A DNA stretch of 64,000 nt from BQJU01 sp965229635 (lineage in GTDB: Bacteria > Bacteroidota > Bacteroidia > Chitinophagales > Saprospiraceae). The notes beneath the pieces were generated by a model that worked only from the letters and a program-made list of their open reading frames with translations, made no database searches and was not told where the DNA came from. Below are positions 51,794 to 61,400 of this stretch, in pieces; positions within the stretch are counted from its first letter, which is position 1, and each line of letters starts with the position of its first letter. The stretch lies in contig OZ245894.1 in the NCBI GenBank assembly GCA_965229635.1, positions 2,666,001 through 2,730,000 on the forward strand. The letters run 5' to 3'. A program made the translations under genes and the position numbers.

Positions 51794-53293
51794 ATGACCT
51801 TAGCCTGGATACTATTTGCGATCTATCTGCTGGGCACGGCCTACCTCGGTTGGCTGGGCCACAAAAAAACCAGAGACTTCAGCAGTTTTGCCATAGGTCA
51901 GGGTGACCTCTCTCCGCTCACGGTAGGGGTTACCCTGGCTGCGGCCACAGCCTCAGCAGCAACGTTTATCATCAATCCAGGCTTTGTCTATGTCGATGGG
52001 CTGGCGGCTTTTATGCACCTGGGCATTAGCGTCTTTGTTGGCTTTGTACTGATGTTATCTGTTTTGTCTTTTCGCTTTCGCAAAATAGGGGAGGCCAACC
52101 ACGCCCTGACCATTCCCGACTGGATTGGCAAGCGTTATCGGTCCAAAGCATTTGCGCTGTACTTCGCATTGATTAATTTGCTGACCGTAGCCTTCATCGT
52201 TTTGTTGGTAGGCGGGATTAGCATTGTCATGCAAAAACTACTCGGCGTCGACAATATCACCGCCCTGATTATCACCCTGGTTTTTGTGACGGGATACGTA
52301 CTTTTTGGCGGGACCTACGCCCACGTGTTTACCAACATGTTTCAGGGCTTTTTGATGATCGGCATTACGGCCATCATTGTGTGGTCAGGAGTGAAACTGA
52401 TGCTGGCGGAGGATCACTTTTGGCAAAATATTAGGGCCATTGATTCCAATCTGCTGGCCTGGGTCAATCCGAAGAGTGCGCTGTATAACGACCTGTTTTC
52501 CACCTATGTATCCGGCTTCTTTATTGGGGCGGCACTCGTTTGTCAGCCTCATATCCTGACCAAGGCCCTTTATGTGAAAACCGATAAGGCGGTACGTAAT
52601 TATATCCTGGTGTTCAGCGCCGTATTTTTCTTTTTTTGTTTGCTGCTGCTGGCCGGTTTTTGGGCGCATCTGGCGGTTCCGGCGGAGCAATTGAATGACC
52701 CTGCCACGGGCGCTTTCCGGCAGGATCTGGTGATGACCACCTACCTGCAATTTGCTTTTCCCGATTGGATGTTTACCATCATCAGCGTGGTGTTATTGGC
52801 CGCAGCCATGTCCACTTTGGACGGTTTGTTGGTTGGCATTTCCACCATCACCGCCAACGACCTGGTGCTCAATCTGGCAGATCACTTTAGCAAAAAGGAT
52901 ATGGATCAATCAACCAAGATGAATCTGGCTTTAAAGATCAGTCATCTGGTGTTGATTGTGATTGCCGTGGTGGTGTTCCTGATTACCTTAAGTCCACCCA
53001 AATTGCTGGGCATTTTTGGGCAGACCGGGGTTTATGGACTGGTACTGGCTGCCGTGCCACCGCTTTTGGCGGGTGTGTTGTTTCAAAGAGTCAGCACTCC
53101 GCTGGTCTGGAGCATGTCCGTTATGGCCCTGATCATTCATTTTGGCCTTTTCTTTTTTGGCCAGCAGCTTTTCCCCCACAGTAGCCTGGCCTTTGGCAAT
53201 CCCGGTGTGACGGCCACCATTGGCCTTTTGTTGACGGTTGTACCGACCGTTGCCATTACTTCAATTCAAAATATAAACGGAAAAAATGCGTAA
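51794..53293 (+). CDS. Sodium:solute symporter (SSS family)
   Basis: 499 residues with 12-13 transmembrane helices. ILFAIYLLGTAYLGWLGHKK, the Na-site helix VGVTLAAATASAATFIINPG, and QGFLMIGITAIIVWSG match the SSS fold (pantothenate / acetate / monocarboxylate permease-like). It takes up a small solute, probably an organic acid, with Na+. It starts 9 bp after the TonB receptor and its last 8 bases overlap the next gene, so it is co-transcribed and translationally coupled. Confidence 0.9.
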   Translation: MTLAWILFAIYLLGTAYLGWLGHKKTRDFSSFAIGQGDLSPLTVGVTLAAATASAATFIINPGFVYVDGLAAFMHLGISVFVGFVLMLSVLSFRFRKIGEANHALTIPDWIGKRYRSKAFALYFALINLLTVAFIVLLVGGISIVMQKLLGVDNITALIITLVFVTGYVLFGGTYAHVFTNMFQGFLMIGITAIIVWSGVKLMLAEDHFWQNIRAIDSNLLAWVNPKSALYNDLFSTYVSGFFIGAALVCQPHILTKALYVKTDKAVRNYILVFSAVFFFFCLLLLAGFWAHLAVPAEQLNDPATGAFRQDLVMTTYLQFAFPDWMFTIISVVLLAAAMSTLDGLLVGISTITANDLVLNLADHFSKKDMDQSTKMNLALKISHLVLIVIAVVVFLITLSPPKLLGIFGQTGVYGLVLAAVPPLLAGVLFQRVSTPLVWSMSVMALIIHFGLFFFGQQLFPHSSLAFGNPGVTATIGLLLTVVPTVAITSIQNINGKNA

Positions 53294-54275
53294 TGCAATC
53301 CTGATATCCTGCGGTGCCTATGCCCCGCAGCGAGTACTGCCCAATAGCTACTTTGATGAATTGCTGGGCGAAGACGTCAGCACCTGGCTGGAGGAAAATG
53401 TGCAAATCTTTGAGCGCCACTGGTGTGCCGAGGATGAAAGTACTGCTGATTTAGCTGAAAAAGCCGCCCGACAGGCATTGGACCGGGCCGGGCTTTCGCC
53501 AAATGACCTTGACTTGATCATTATTTCTACCGATACCCCGGAGTATGTTTCTCCTTCCACGGCGTCGGTGGTACAGCACCGGCTGGGGGCTAACAATGCG
53601 GGGACTTTCGACATCAATACTGCGTGTGCCGGATTTGTCACCGCCCTCGATATCGGGTCCAAATACATCCGCGCCGATGAGCAATACAAAAACGTGCTGA
53701 TCATTGGCGCCTACGCGATGAGCAAATACCTGAACCTGGAGGATAAAAAGACGGTCACTCTCTTTGCTGACGGGGCGGGAGCAGTTATCCTGCAAGCCCA
53801 GGAAACGAAAGATCGTGGCTTCCTGGCCAGCGAACTCATTTCCAAGGGAGAATACAATGAATGGATGGGCATTTACGCTGGTGCGGCCGCTCAGCCGACT
53901 ACTTCTGATGTGCTGGAAAAACACGCCCACCAGCTGCAGTTTGTCAAAAAATTTCCCAAAGAACTCAACCCGGAAATCTGGACACAGATGGCACGAACGC
54001 TTTGCCAGCGCACGGATACCTGTCCCGGTGATGTACAGCGCTATTTTATTACCCAGATCAATATCAATGCCATCTACGAAACATTAGACCAACTCGAAGT
54101 GCCGAGAGACAAAGGGCATACCGTTATGCATCACTATGGCTACACCGGTTCGGCCTGTATTCCCATGGCTTTTAATGATGCCTGGGAGAAAGGAATGCTA
54201 AAGGAAAATGACCTAATCTTTTTTATTGGTTCCGGTGGAGGCTTGGCATTTGCCAGTGCCGCTTTTCGATTGTAA
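53286..54275 (+). CDS. KAS III-like (FabH fold) protein with altered catalytic residues
   Basis: 329 residues, full-length thiolase fold of the 3-oxoacyl-ACP synthase III type. The nucleophile is kept in INTACAGF (Cys114), but the catalytic His of FabH (PHQAN) aligns with Thr256 in ITQININ, and the catalytic Asn (GNTS) with Tyr286 in HYGYTGSAC. Such Cys-only relatives cannot decarboxylate malonyl-ACP normally and may act as acyltransferases or on other nucleophiles. It overlaps the symporter by 8 bp and precedes an acyl-CoA ligase by 9 bp, so its acyl donor is probably the product of that ligase. Reaction unknown. Confidence 0.85.
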   Translation: MRNAILISCGAYAPQRVLPNSYFDELLGEDVSTWLEENVQIFERHWCAEDESTADLAEKAARQALDRAGLSPNDLDLIIISTDTPEYVSPSTASVVQHRLGANNAGTFDINTACAGFVTALDIGSKYIRADEQYKNVLIIGAYAMSKYLNLEDKKTVTLFADGAGAVILQAQETKDRGFLASELISKGEYNEWMGIYAGAAAQPTTSDVLEKHAHQLQFVKKFPKELNPEIWTQMARTLCQRTDTCPGDVQRYFITQININAIYETLDQLEVPRDKGHTVMHHYGYTGSACIPMAFNDAWEKGMLKENDLIFFIGSGGGLAFASAAFRL

Positions 54276-54284
54276 ATTGCTGCG

Positions 54285-55778
54285 ATGATGGAAGAACTAT
54301 ACGCCACCGATTGGGCAGAAAAGTGGGCCTTATATCACCCTGACAAAGTCGCCTTTCGGCAATATGAGACTGGCGCAACCCTGACTTTTGCCAGGTTGAA
54401 TCAGCTGGGCAATCGATTGGCCTATCACTTGGGGGAAGAATTTCAAATCGAAAAAGGCGATCGAATCGCAGTGTTGGCAGAGAATTGCCTGGAGTATCTG
54501 GTCTTATTGGCGGCAGCCCAAAAATCGGGATTCATCATTGTGCCGCTTAATTACCGCTTAGCTGCGGCGGAGATTGAGTATTTGTTGCAGGATGCGAAGC
54601 CTAAACTGGTCATCGTTGAAGACAAATTTGAGCATTTGGTTGAGTCTGCCTCACCCGTTTGGCCTTTAGCCGGTCTTTCAGCATTTTGTGAGCAAAAAGG
54701 GGATGTCACGGAACCCTTTCCTTCCATTATATTGCAACCGGATGATCCGCTATTTATCCTCTACACTTCCGGCACCACTGGTTTCCCGAAAGGAGCCTTG
54801 TATACCCACAAAATGCTTTTCTGGAACAGCATCAATACTGCCATGTCGCTGATTGTTAATGGAGACAGCCGCACCGTCAATTGTATGCCGCCTTTCCACA
54901 CCGGCGGTTGGAATGTATTGATGATGCCGTTTTTCCACCACGGAGGTTATACCTGTCTGATTAAAAAATTCGACCCCGAAGTGATTCTGGAATTACTGGA
55001 ATCTGAGCGGGTCACCATCTTTATGGGCGTGCCCACCATGCTGAAGATGATTGCCGAATTGCCCGCATTTGCAAAAGCAGATTTTTCTAAACTCTATTAC
55101 ATCATCGTCGGCGGAGAGCCGATGCCAATCCCCCTGATTGAACAGTGGCACGATAAGGGCGTCTTCATTCGTCAGGGCTACGGCATGACCGAAGTTGGCC
55201 CCAACCTCACCTCCCTACACCAGGAGGACGCCATGAGCAAAAAAGGCTCGATCGGGCGGCCCAATTATTACGTACAAACCAAAATTGTCAACGAAAGGGG
55301 AGAGGCCTTACCTCCCGGTCAGCCCGGGGAATTACTCCTCAAAGGCCCGATGGTGACACCCGGTTACTGGCAAAATCCCGAAGCTTCCCAAAAGGCCATC
55401 AAAGACGGCTGGTTCCATTCCGGGGATATGGCCGTACGTGATGAACACAATTACTTTTACATTGTAGATCGCATCAAGAACATGTTCATTTCGGGCGGTG
55501 AAAATGTGTATCCCGCCGAGGTGGAGCGGGCGCTGGTAGCTCATCCCGGCATCTCCGAAGCCGCTGTGATTGGGGTAGGGGATGCGAAGTGGGGAGAAGT
55601 GGGTAAAGCGTTTATTGTGACCGCTTCTGGATCAACCACCACGGTTGAGGATGTGACCCAGCATTGCAAGTCCAAGCTCGCCGGATTTAAGGTGCCGAAG
55701 TACTGTGTTTTTGTGGATGAATTGCCAAAGAATGATACGGGGAAGATTGATCGGAAGGCGTTAGGGAAAGAGGAATGA
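54285..55778 (+). CDS. AMP-binding acyl-CoA synthetase
   Basis: 497 residues. ATP-binding loop YTSGTTGFPKG (160-170), GYGMTEVGP, hinge and A8 region GDMAVRDEHNYFYIVDRIKN, ISGGENVYPAEVE, and the catalytic C-terminal Lys487 in NDTGKIDRKAL are all present, so it should activate a carboxylic acid to acyl-AMP and then acyl-CoA. Length and motifs fit fatty-acid or aryl-acid CoA ligases; chain length cannot be told. Last gene of the receptor-symporter-KAS operon (9-bp gap). Confidence 0.92.
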   Translation: MMEELYATDWAEKWALYHPDKVAFRQYETGATLTFARLNQLGNRLAYHLGEEFQIEKGDRIAVLAENCLEYLVLLAAAQKSGFIIVPLNYRLAAAEIEYLLQDAKPKLVIVEDKFEHLVESASPVWPLAGLSAFCEQKGDVTEPFPSIILQPDDPLFILYTSGTTGFPKGALYTHKMLFWNSINTAMSLIVNGDSRTVNCMPPFHTGGWNVLMMPFFHHGGYTCLIKKFDPEVILELLESERVTIFMGVPTMLKMIAELPAFAKADFSKLYYIIVGGEPMPIPLIEQWHDKGVFIRQGYGMTEVGPNLTSLHQEDAMSKKGSIGRPNYYVQTKIVNERGEALPPGQPGELLLKGPMVTPGYWQNPEASQKAIKDGWFHSGDMAVRDEHNYFYIVDRIKNMFISGGENVYPAEVERALVAHPGISEAAVIGVGDAKWGEVGKAFIVTASGSTTTVEDVTQHCKSKLAGFKVPKYCVFVDELPKNDTGKIDRKALGKEE

Positions 55779-55812
55779 TCTCTTTCCTTGTTGGCCCTCC
55801 CCATACTCGCTT

Positions 55813-55927
55813 GCGAGGATTTGCAATCCGAGCGTTGCACTTTTATGATCTTTTCAAGATCATGGTGAAATAAATTTCACGCAACCTTTTTTACCCACAA
55901 TTGCTCGTGAGGATTTGTAATCCGAGC
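55813..55927. repeat. Composite palindromic repeat, left copy, in a 351-bp gap
   Basis: Three blocks: R (GCGAGGATTTGCAATCCGAGC, 55813-55833), B (50 bp, 55841-55890, with the palindrome ATGATCTT-TTC-AAGATCAT) and a second R (55907-55927). B plus R recur in the same direction at 56893-56974; B matches at 47 of 50 positions. The GGATT-AATCC core is REP-like. Nothing else is seen in 55779-56129. Confidence 0.85.
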
Positions 55928-56129
55928 CGTAACCTTCCGACCATCACACTTCAAGTCCATGCCATTATTATTTTAATTTCTTATCTTTAATTGGTTGGTC
56001 TTTGATTACTTGGCTAAACCGCTTTGATTCTCTGGTTCAGAAGCTGTGATACACAGAGGGGAAAAGAACTAAAAAATAAGCTAAGTTGTTTCCAAATAGA
56101 GAGTAATTAAAATCTCAAAAGCATCGACT

Positions 56130-56384
56130 ATGGCATTAATTATTGAGGATAAAGAGTTGGAACTGGTCCACATGGACGAGCATGAGCTAAGGCTGGAAAT
56201 TGCGATAATGCTGTACGAGAAAGGTAAGGTGTCGACAGGGAGGGCTAGTGAATTTGCAGGGATGAACAGAATCATTTTCCTGAAAGAGCTAGCAAAAAGA
56301 CAAATACCGGTGAACTATGATGAGGAAGAATTGATGAGAGATTTAGAAACTTTAGGGATTTCCTCAGATGATAGTAGTCAGTGA
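56130..56384 (+). CDS. UPF0175-family antitoxin
   Basis: 84 residues. HELRLEIAIMLYEKGKVSTG and ASEFAGMNRIIFLKELAKR form the helix-turn-helix-like core of UPF0175 (PF03683) proteins, which pair with DUF3368 PIN-like toxins. Overlaps the toxin by 17 bp in another frame. The pair is more AT-rich than its neighbours and lies between direct copies of a composite repeat, suggesting acquisition as a cassette. Confidence 0.88.
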   Translation: MALIIEDKELELVHMDEHELRLEIAIMLYEKGKVSTGRASEFAGMNRIIFLKELAKRQIPVNYDEEELMRDLETLGISSDDSSQ

Positions 56385-56853
56385 CACAACAGCCATTAGT
56401 AACCTTGTTCAAATAAGCCAACTTTACTTGCTGCAAATACTTTATAGTGAGGTAATTATCCCTGAGAGTGTTTATGCTGAATTACAGATACTTGTTGAAG
56501 AGGCTCTCGTCGAATCACAAGACCTACAACAGAATTGGATCATTGTGAAATCAGTTGAAGATCAGGAAAAGGTTGCAGAACTCCGAAGCCGACTAGATAA
56601 GGGAGAAGCTGAAGCCATTGTCCTTGGGTTAGAGCTTGGAGCTGATTATCTGTTGATCGATGAAAAATTAGGAAGACTGGTAGCAGTTGAAAAAGAATTA
56701 AGAATCATTGGTACAATTGGAATCTTGTTAGAGGCGAAAAAACGGGGACTAGTAGCATCAGTATCTGATCTCATGGATGAGCTGAGAAAAATAGGGTTTT
56801 GGATAAGTGATCACCTTTATCTGAAAATTAGAGACCTGGAAAAGAAAATTTAA
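56368..56853 (+). CDS. DUF3368 PIN-like toxin
   Basis: 161 residues. N-terminal VVSDTTAISNLVQI carries the first PIN acidic residue (Asp6). LDKGEAEAIVLGLELGADYL contains the second acidic cluster and LLIDEKLGRLVA the third, so the nuclease-like site appears complete. PIN toxins of this family are presumed RNases neutralised by UPF0175 antitoxins. Followed after 40 bp by the right repeat copy. Confidence 0.88.
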   Translation: MIVVSDTTAISNLVQISQLYLLQILYSEVIIPESVYAELQILVEEALVESQDLQQNWIIVKSVEDQEKVAELRSRLDKGEAEAIVLGLELGADYLLIDEKLGRLVAVEKELRIIGTIGILLEAKKRGLVASVSDLMDELRKIGFWISDHLYLKIRDLEKKI

Positions 56854-56892
56854 AAACTTTCTTCTGGTTGCCAAAATCATCCATTCAAGGTG

Positions 56893-56974
56893 TTTTATGA
56901 TCTTTTCAAGATAATGGTGAAATAAATTTTACCCAACCTTTTGCCTCCTGATCGCGAGGATTGGCAATCCGAGC
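56893..56974. repeat. Composite palindromic repeat, right copy
   Basis: Block B at 56893-56942 (47 of 50 identical to 55841-55890; one arm base changed, so its inner palindrome is imperfect) followed by block R at 56954-56974 (one base different from 55813-55833). Direct orientation relative to the left copy, 1052 bp away, with the toxin-antitoxin pair between. It ends 10 bp before the helicase stop. Confidence 0.85.
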
Positions 56975-56984
56975 ACCGTTGAAA

Positions 56985-58232
56985 TCACCCCTTCCCCTTC
57001 TTTCCCTTCCGCTTGCGGCCTTCAATTTCTTGCTCGGCCTGCTTCATCAGGGCTTTGAGGTTGAAGGGCTGGTCTTCGGAAAAGTCGATGGTATTGGCGT
57101 ATTCGGACTTTTCGATTTTGTTGACTTTGATGTCGCTGTTGAGGAAGGCCTGGATTTCTTTGAGGATGGGTAATTCTTCCTTGCTGCAGAAGGAAATGGC
57201 GAAGCCCCGGTTCTTTCCGCGACCGGTACGGCCCACACGGTGTACGTAGTTTTCGGCCTGCTCGGGAAGGTCGTAATTGACCACGTAGCCTACATCGGGA
57301 ATGTCGATGCCGCGGGCGCTGACATCGGTGGCGATGAGCAGATTGACTTCTCCGGCGCGGAATTTTTCCAGCACTTTCAGACGGTCGTCCTGTTCCTTGT
57401 CGCCGTGCATGGTGAGGGCGGTGATGTTGACGCGCTCCATGGCTTTGCACACCCGCTCGGCACGGACTTTGGTGCGCACAAACACCAGAATCTTGGTCTC
57501 CGGAAATTCCTTGACCAGCCGTTCCAAAAAGAAGCGTTTGTCGTCCATTTCGATAAAGCTTACCGAATGATCCACATTCTTACTCACTGGGTCTTTGGGC
57601 GAAATCTGGATGCGGATGGGCTTGGTGACCAGTGAATAGGCCAGCTTTTTGATCTTTTGGTCAATGGTAGCCGAAAAGAAGAGCGTCTGCCGCTTTTTGG
57701 GCAAAAACCGCATCAAATCACGGATATCTTTAATGAAGCCCAGGTCGAGCATGTGGTCGGCTTCATCCAGGACGAGGATTTCGACACGGTGCAACAACAA
57801 ATGCCCCTGACTCACGAGGTCAAACATACGGCCCGGCGTGGAGACTAGAATATCTACCCCCCCCTGTAGCTTGGAGATCTGGGGGTCTTGCTCTACGCCG
57901 CCAAATAACCCAAAGGTCTCGACCCGTGTGGTCTTGGCCAGCTCCTGGATGACTTCAGTAATTTGAATGGCCAGCTCACGGGTGGGCACCATCACCAGGC
58001 ATTTGATGCCATCGGGACGGCGCTGTCGCATCTTGCGCTCCTGCAAGTGGTGGATGATGGGAATGGCGAAGGCGGCTGTTTTACCGGTACCCGTTTGGGC
58101 AATAGCGAGTACATCTTCCCCTTTCAGCACGTGGGGAATAGACTTATACTGAATATCCGTGGGCCGCTTAAATCCTAGCCGTGCAATATTCTTCTTGAGC
58201 TCTGGTCCTATCGGATAATCCTGAAATTTCAT
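56985..58232 (-). CDS. DEAD-box RNA helicase (RhlE-like)
   Basis: 415 residues. Q motif FKRPTDIQ (21-28), Walker A AQTGTGKT (45-52), PTRELA, STPGR, DEAD (156-159), FSATI, and HRVGRTGR give all core motifs in order; the C-terminus is a short basic tail (GRKRKGKKGKG). Such helicases unwind structured RNA in ribosome assembly or mRNA decay, often in cold adaptation. Transcribed away from tamB, with a shared 186-bp upstream region. Confidence 0.95.
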   Translation of the reverse strand: MKFQDYPIGPELKKNIARLGFKRPTDIQYKSIPHVLKGEDVLAIAQTGTGKTAAFAIPIIHHLQERKMRQRRPDGIKCLVMVPTRELAIQITEVIQELAKTTRVETFGLFGGVEQDPQISKLQGGVDILVSTPGRMFDLVSQGHLLLHRVEILVLDEADHMLDLGFIKDIRDLMRFLPKKRQTLFFSATIDQKIKKLAYSLVTKPIRIQISPKDPVSKNVDHSVSFIEMDDKRFFLERLVKEFPETKILVFVRTKVRAERVCKAMERVNITALTMHGDKEQDDRLKVLEKFRAGEVNLLIATDVSARGIDIPDVGYVVNYDLPEQAENYVHRVGRTGRGKNRGFAISFCSKEELPILKEIQAFLNSDIKVNKIEKSEYANTIDFSEDQPFNLKALMKQAEQEIEGRKRKGKKGKG

Positions 58233-58323
58233 TTAGATACTAATTTACAGCGCCAAAGATACTGTTTTTTCAATAGTCTGACACCTTGCAAAAGTTGTTC
58301 TCCAACCAAACATCTCTATGAAA

Positions 58324-58405
58324 ATTCCGTTCAATAATCAAGCAAACCGTGCGTCTGCTAACTATAGAATAATACGTTCTTTGAAACGGAATCCATCAAA
58401 GAACG
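58324..58405 (+). promoter_or_regulatory. Structured leader of tamB with possible pseudoknot
   Basis: CGTTCTTTGA (58375-58384) pairs perfectly with TCAAAGAACG (58396-58405), 13 bp before the ATG. The 11-nt loop contains AACGGAAT (58385-58392), complementary to ATTCCGTT upstream at 58324-58331, so loop and upstream strand can pair as a pseudoknot or compete. Could control translation of tamB; no ligand suggested. Confidence 0.45.
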
Positions 58406-58418
58406 CAAGAATAAAGGA

Positions 58419-61400
58419 ATGTCCCGAGCAATACGGCTACTCAAAAAGGCAGGAAAGTTTTTGTCGATCCTGGCAGCCTGTCTGCTTGGGCTATTCTTAT
58501 TGCTCTATTTCCTATTGCAGGTCCCCAAGGTGCAAAATTACGTCGCCGACAAGGTGACACAAACCCTTTCCGACCAAATCGGCACCAAGGTAAGTCTGGG
58601 CTATGTGGGCATTCGCTTCTTTAAAACTGCGGTGCTTGAAAACCTCTACATCGAAGATCAGCAGCAAGATACGCTGCTTTATGCCGGCCGGCTGGACGCC
58701 CGAATCGGCTTACTTTCCCTACTCAACCAAAGCATTCACATCGATTACGTCGGTCTGGAATCTGCCTACCTCAATTTTTATCGGCCGCTCGAAGATTCTA
58801 CCTTTAATTACGAATTTCTCATTGACGCGCTTAGCGCAAAAGATACCACTGCGGTAAAAGATACTACCGCTTCCACCTGGAGTGTGGGCCTGGATCGGGT
58901 CAGATTAAAGAACATCCGCTTTTCGCAAATAGATCAATACGGCGGCAGCCAGTTGATTGCCAAAGTGGGAGAACTGGACCTCAATGTCAATACGTTCGAC
59001 CTGGAAAAACAACTGATCGATATTGACCGGCTGGCATTGGACGATAGTCAACTTACTTTGGAAAGCAATACGCCCGCTCCGGAATATCAACAAAAATTGG
59101 CGCGGCAAAGCCCAACGGCACCAGGGGAACTGGCCTTCCCCTATTTTGGCTGGCAGCTGCGCGGCGGACAATTGAAACTGGAAAATTGTAGTTTTAAATT
59201 TGATAATAACACGGTTGAGCACACCAACCGAGGCGTTGATTTTAATCACCTGGATATCAACAATTTATTATTTGAAGCGCGTGAACTGAATTGGAAGCAA
59301 AATCTCATTGCCGGAGATATTCATGCCCTGGAATTTTCGGAGCAAAGTGGTTTCCAACTGGATGAATTGAGTACGGAGTTCCAGTTAGATTCCTCCGTCC
59401 TGGTACTCGATGAATTGACCGTTTTGACCCCTCATTCTCAGATCAATACCACCACAAAACTAGACTACCAAAGCTTTGGCCAATTGGTCAATTTGCCGGA
59501 AGGCGTCGACCTGGAAACCTCATTTAGCGAAAGCTATCTCGGCTATCAGGACCTGAAATTGTTGGTGCCTGCTACGCAGCATTCTCCGGTTTTTACCAAT
59601 GATAATGGTCAAATCAATTTGCAGGCCAATATTACCGGTAATACCGACACCTTAAGGATTGATGATCTGGAAGTTAGCCTGAGTGCTTACGCCGAATTGG
59701 TCGCCCGTGGTCGAGTGCAAAACCTCCTGGATACCAACCAACTGGCCTTTGATCTGGTGGTGGAGCAGTTGTCTACTTCCTACCCTCAGCTCCGGGAGAT
59801 GCTGCCCGATGTAGAGCTGCCTCCGGCACTGGAGAAGTTTGGTCAGTTCCGGCTGCAAACCGATATTCAGGGCACTTTACAAACGATCAATATCAATTCC
59901 CTCAATCTCAGAACCGATACCTACACCGCCTTCACCGGCAGCGGCCAGGTGCGTTATCCCACCGATACGCGCAGATTGGCCTATGATTTGAATATCGAAA
60001 AACTGCGCACCAAGGCTTCCAACTGGTCAGAGTTTTTGCCGCAGGACAGCAACCTGCAATTTGATAGCCTGGGTATTATCGTTTACCAGGGAAAAGCCAG
60101 TGGAACGCTGACTTCTTATGAGTTGAATGGGCAGTTGCAAACCGCCATCGGTTCACTGGATACGGATTTGCAATTGAATACGAATCAAGATTTTAGCAAT
60201 GGTGATTACAGTGGCCAGCTTACGTTAAAACAATTCCAACTGGGCACTTTTTTGAATCAATCGGCTACTTTGGGTAGTGTGAGTCTTGCCGCTGAGGCCA
60301 GGGGAAGCGGATTCTCCCTCGATAGCCTGCAGGCCGAAGTCAAATCACGCATTACGGCCTTCACTTATCAGGATTATACCTACCAGGACCTTGATATTGA
60401 CGGCACTTTTTACCGCAAACAATTTGAAGGTACTGCCGCTCTGGCTGACTCCAATGCCAGCTTTAACTTTCAGGGTAAGCTCAACCTCAATGATAGTGTC
60501 CCCGATTTTGATTTTACCCTGGAGCTGGATACCATTAACTTAAAACCACTTAATCTGGCCAGTACCGATTTGGGCTTCAGCCTAAACCTGGTGGTCAATA
60601 CCCAGGGCGATAACATCGACCGGCTCAATGGCCAAATGGTGCTCTCCGACCTGCGTATGCGCAACGGGGAATATGACTACCAACTGGACAGTTTGCACCT
60701 GGATGCCGACCAGAATCGGCGCGACGAAAAGAAACTGACCCTGCGCTCCCAACCCCTGGCTATAAGCCTGACCGGCGATTACGAAATTCTGGACTTGCCC
60801 AATGTTACGCTCAGCATCATCAATGACTACTTCCCCATGACCCGCATGGTGGACAGTATGGCTTACACCCGCATTCCTGCGGAAAAGCACCAGGATTTTG
60901 ACCTGAAACTGGAATTGAGAGACGATGAATTTTTGACCACCTTGCTGGCCCCGGTTGAATTTAACCTGGAAAACCTGATTGCGACCGGCGATTTTAACAG
61001 TCGCCAAAAAGATATTGATCTCAGGGCAGTGTTCACCCAATTGAAATACGACCAGCTCAGCCTGGACTCGATCATCTTCACCGCCAATGGTCAGCCGGCC
61101 AATATCAAGTCGGAATTGAGGCTGGAGCAGCTCGGCTATACCCAGGCTCGGTTGCCGCAGGTCATTCTCAATACTACCATGACCAACGATAGTGTGTATA
61201 ACGAATTGCTGGCCTATGGCGAAGGGGATACCACCAAGCTAAATCTGGCGGCTGTTACCACCTTTGAGCAGGGGTGGTATAATTTGCATTTGCAGCCCCA
61301 GATGGTACTGAATGAAGTCAACTGGGATATTGCAAAAAACAATGCCTTGCTATTTCGTGGCCTTGACTGGTTTTACGTGCGTGATCTGAGCTTCGGCCGG

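Noticed and set aside
56130..56853. UPF0175/DUF3368 pair considered as an antiphage system
   Set aside because: Only a plain toxin-antitoxin pair is visible; no other defence gene is nearby.
56954..56974. REP-like R blocks considered as a CRISPR array
   Set aside because: Only three copies, unequal spacing (94 and 1047 bp) and no cas genes.
58318..58557. 79-residue open frame before and overlapping the start of tamB
   Set aside because: It runs into tamB in another frame, has no domain, and the region is better explained as a structured leader.
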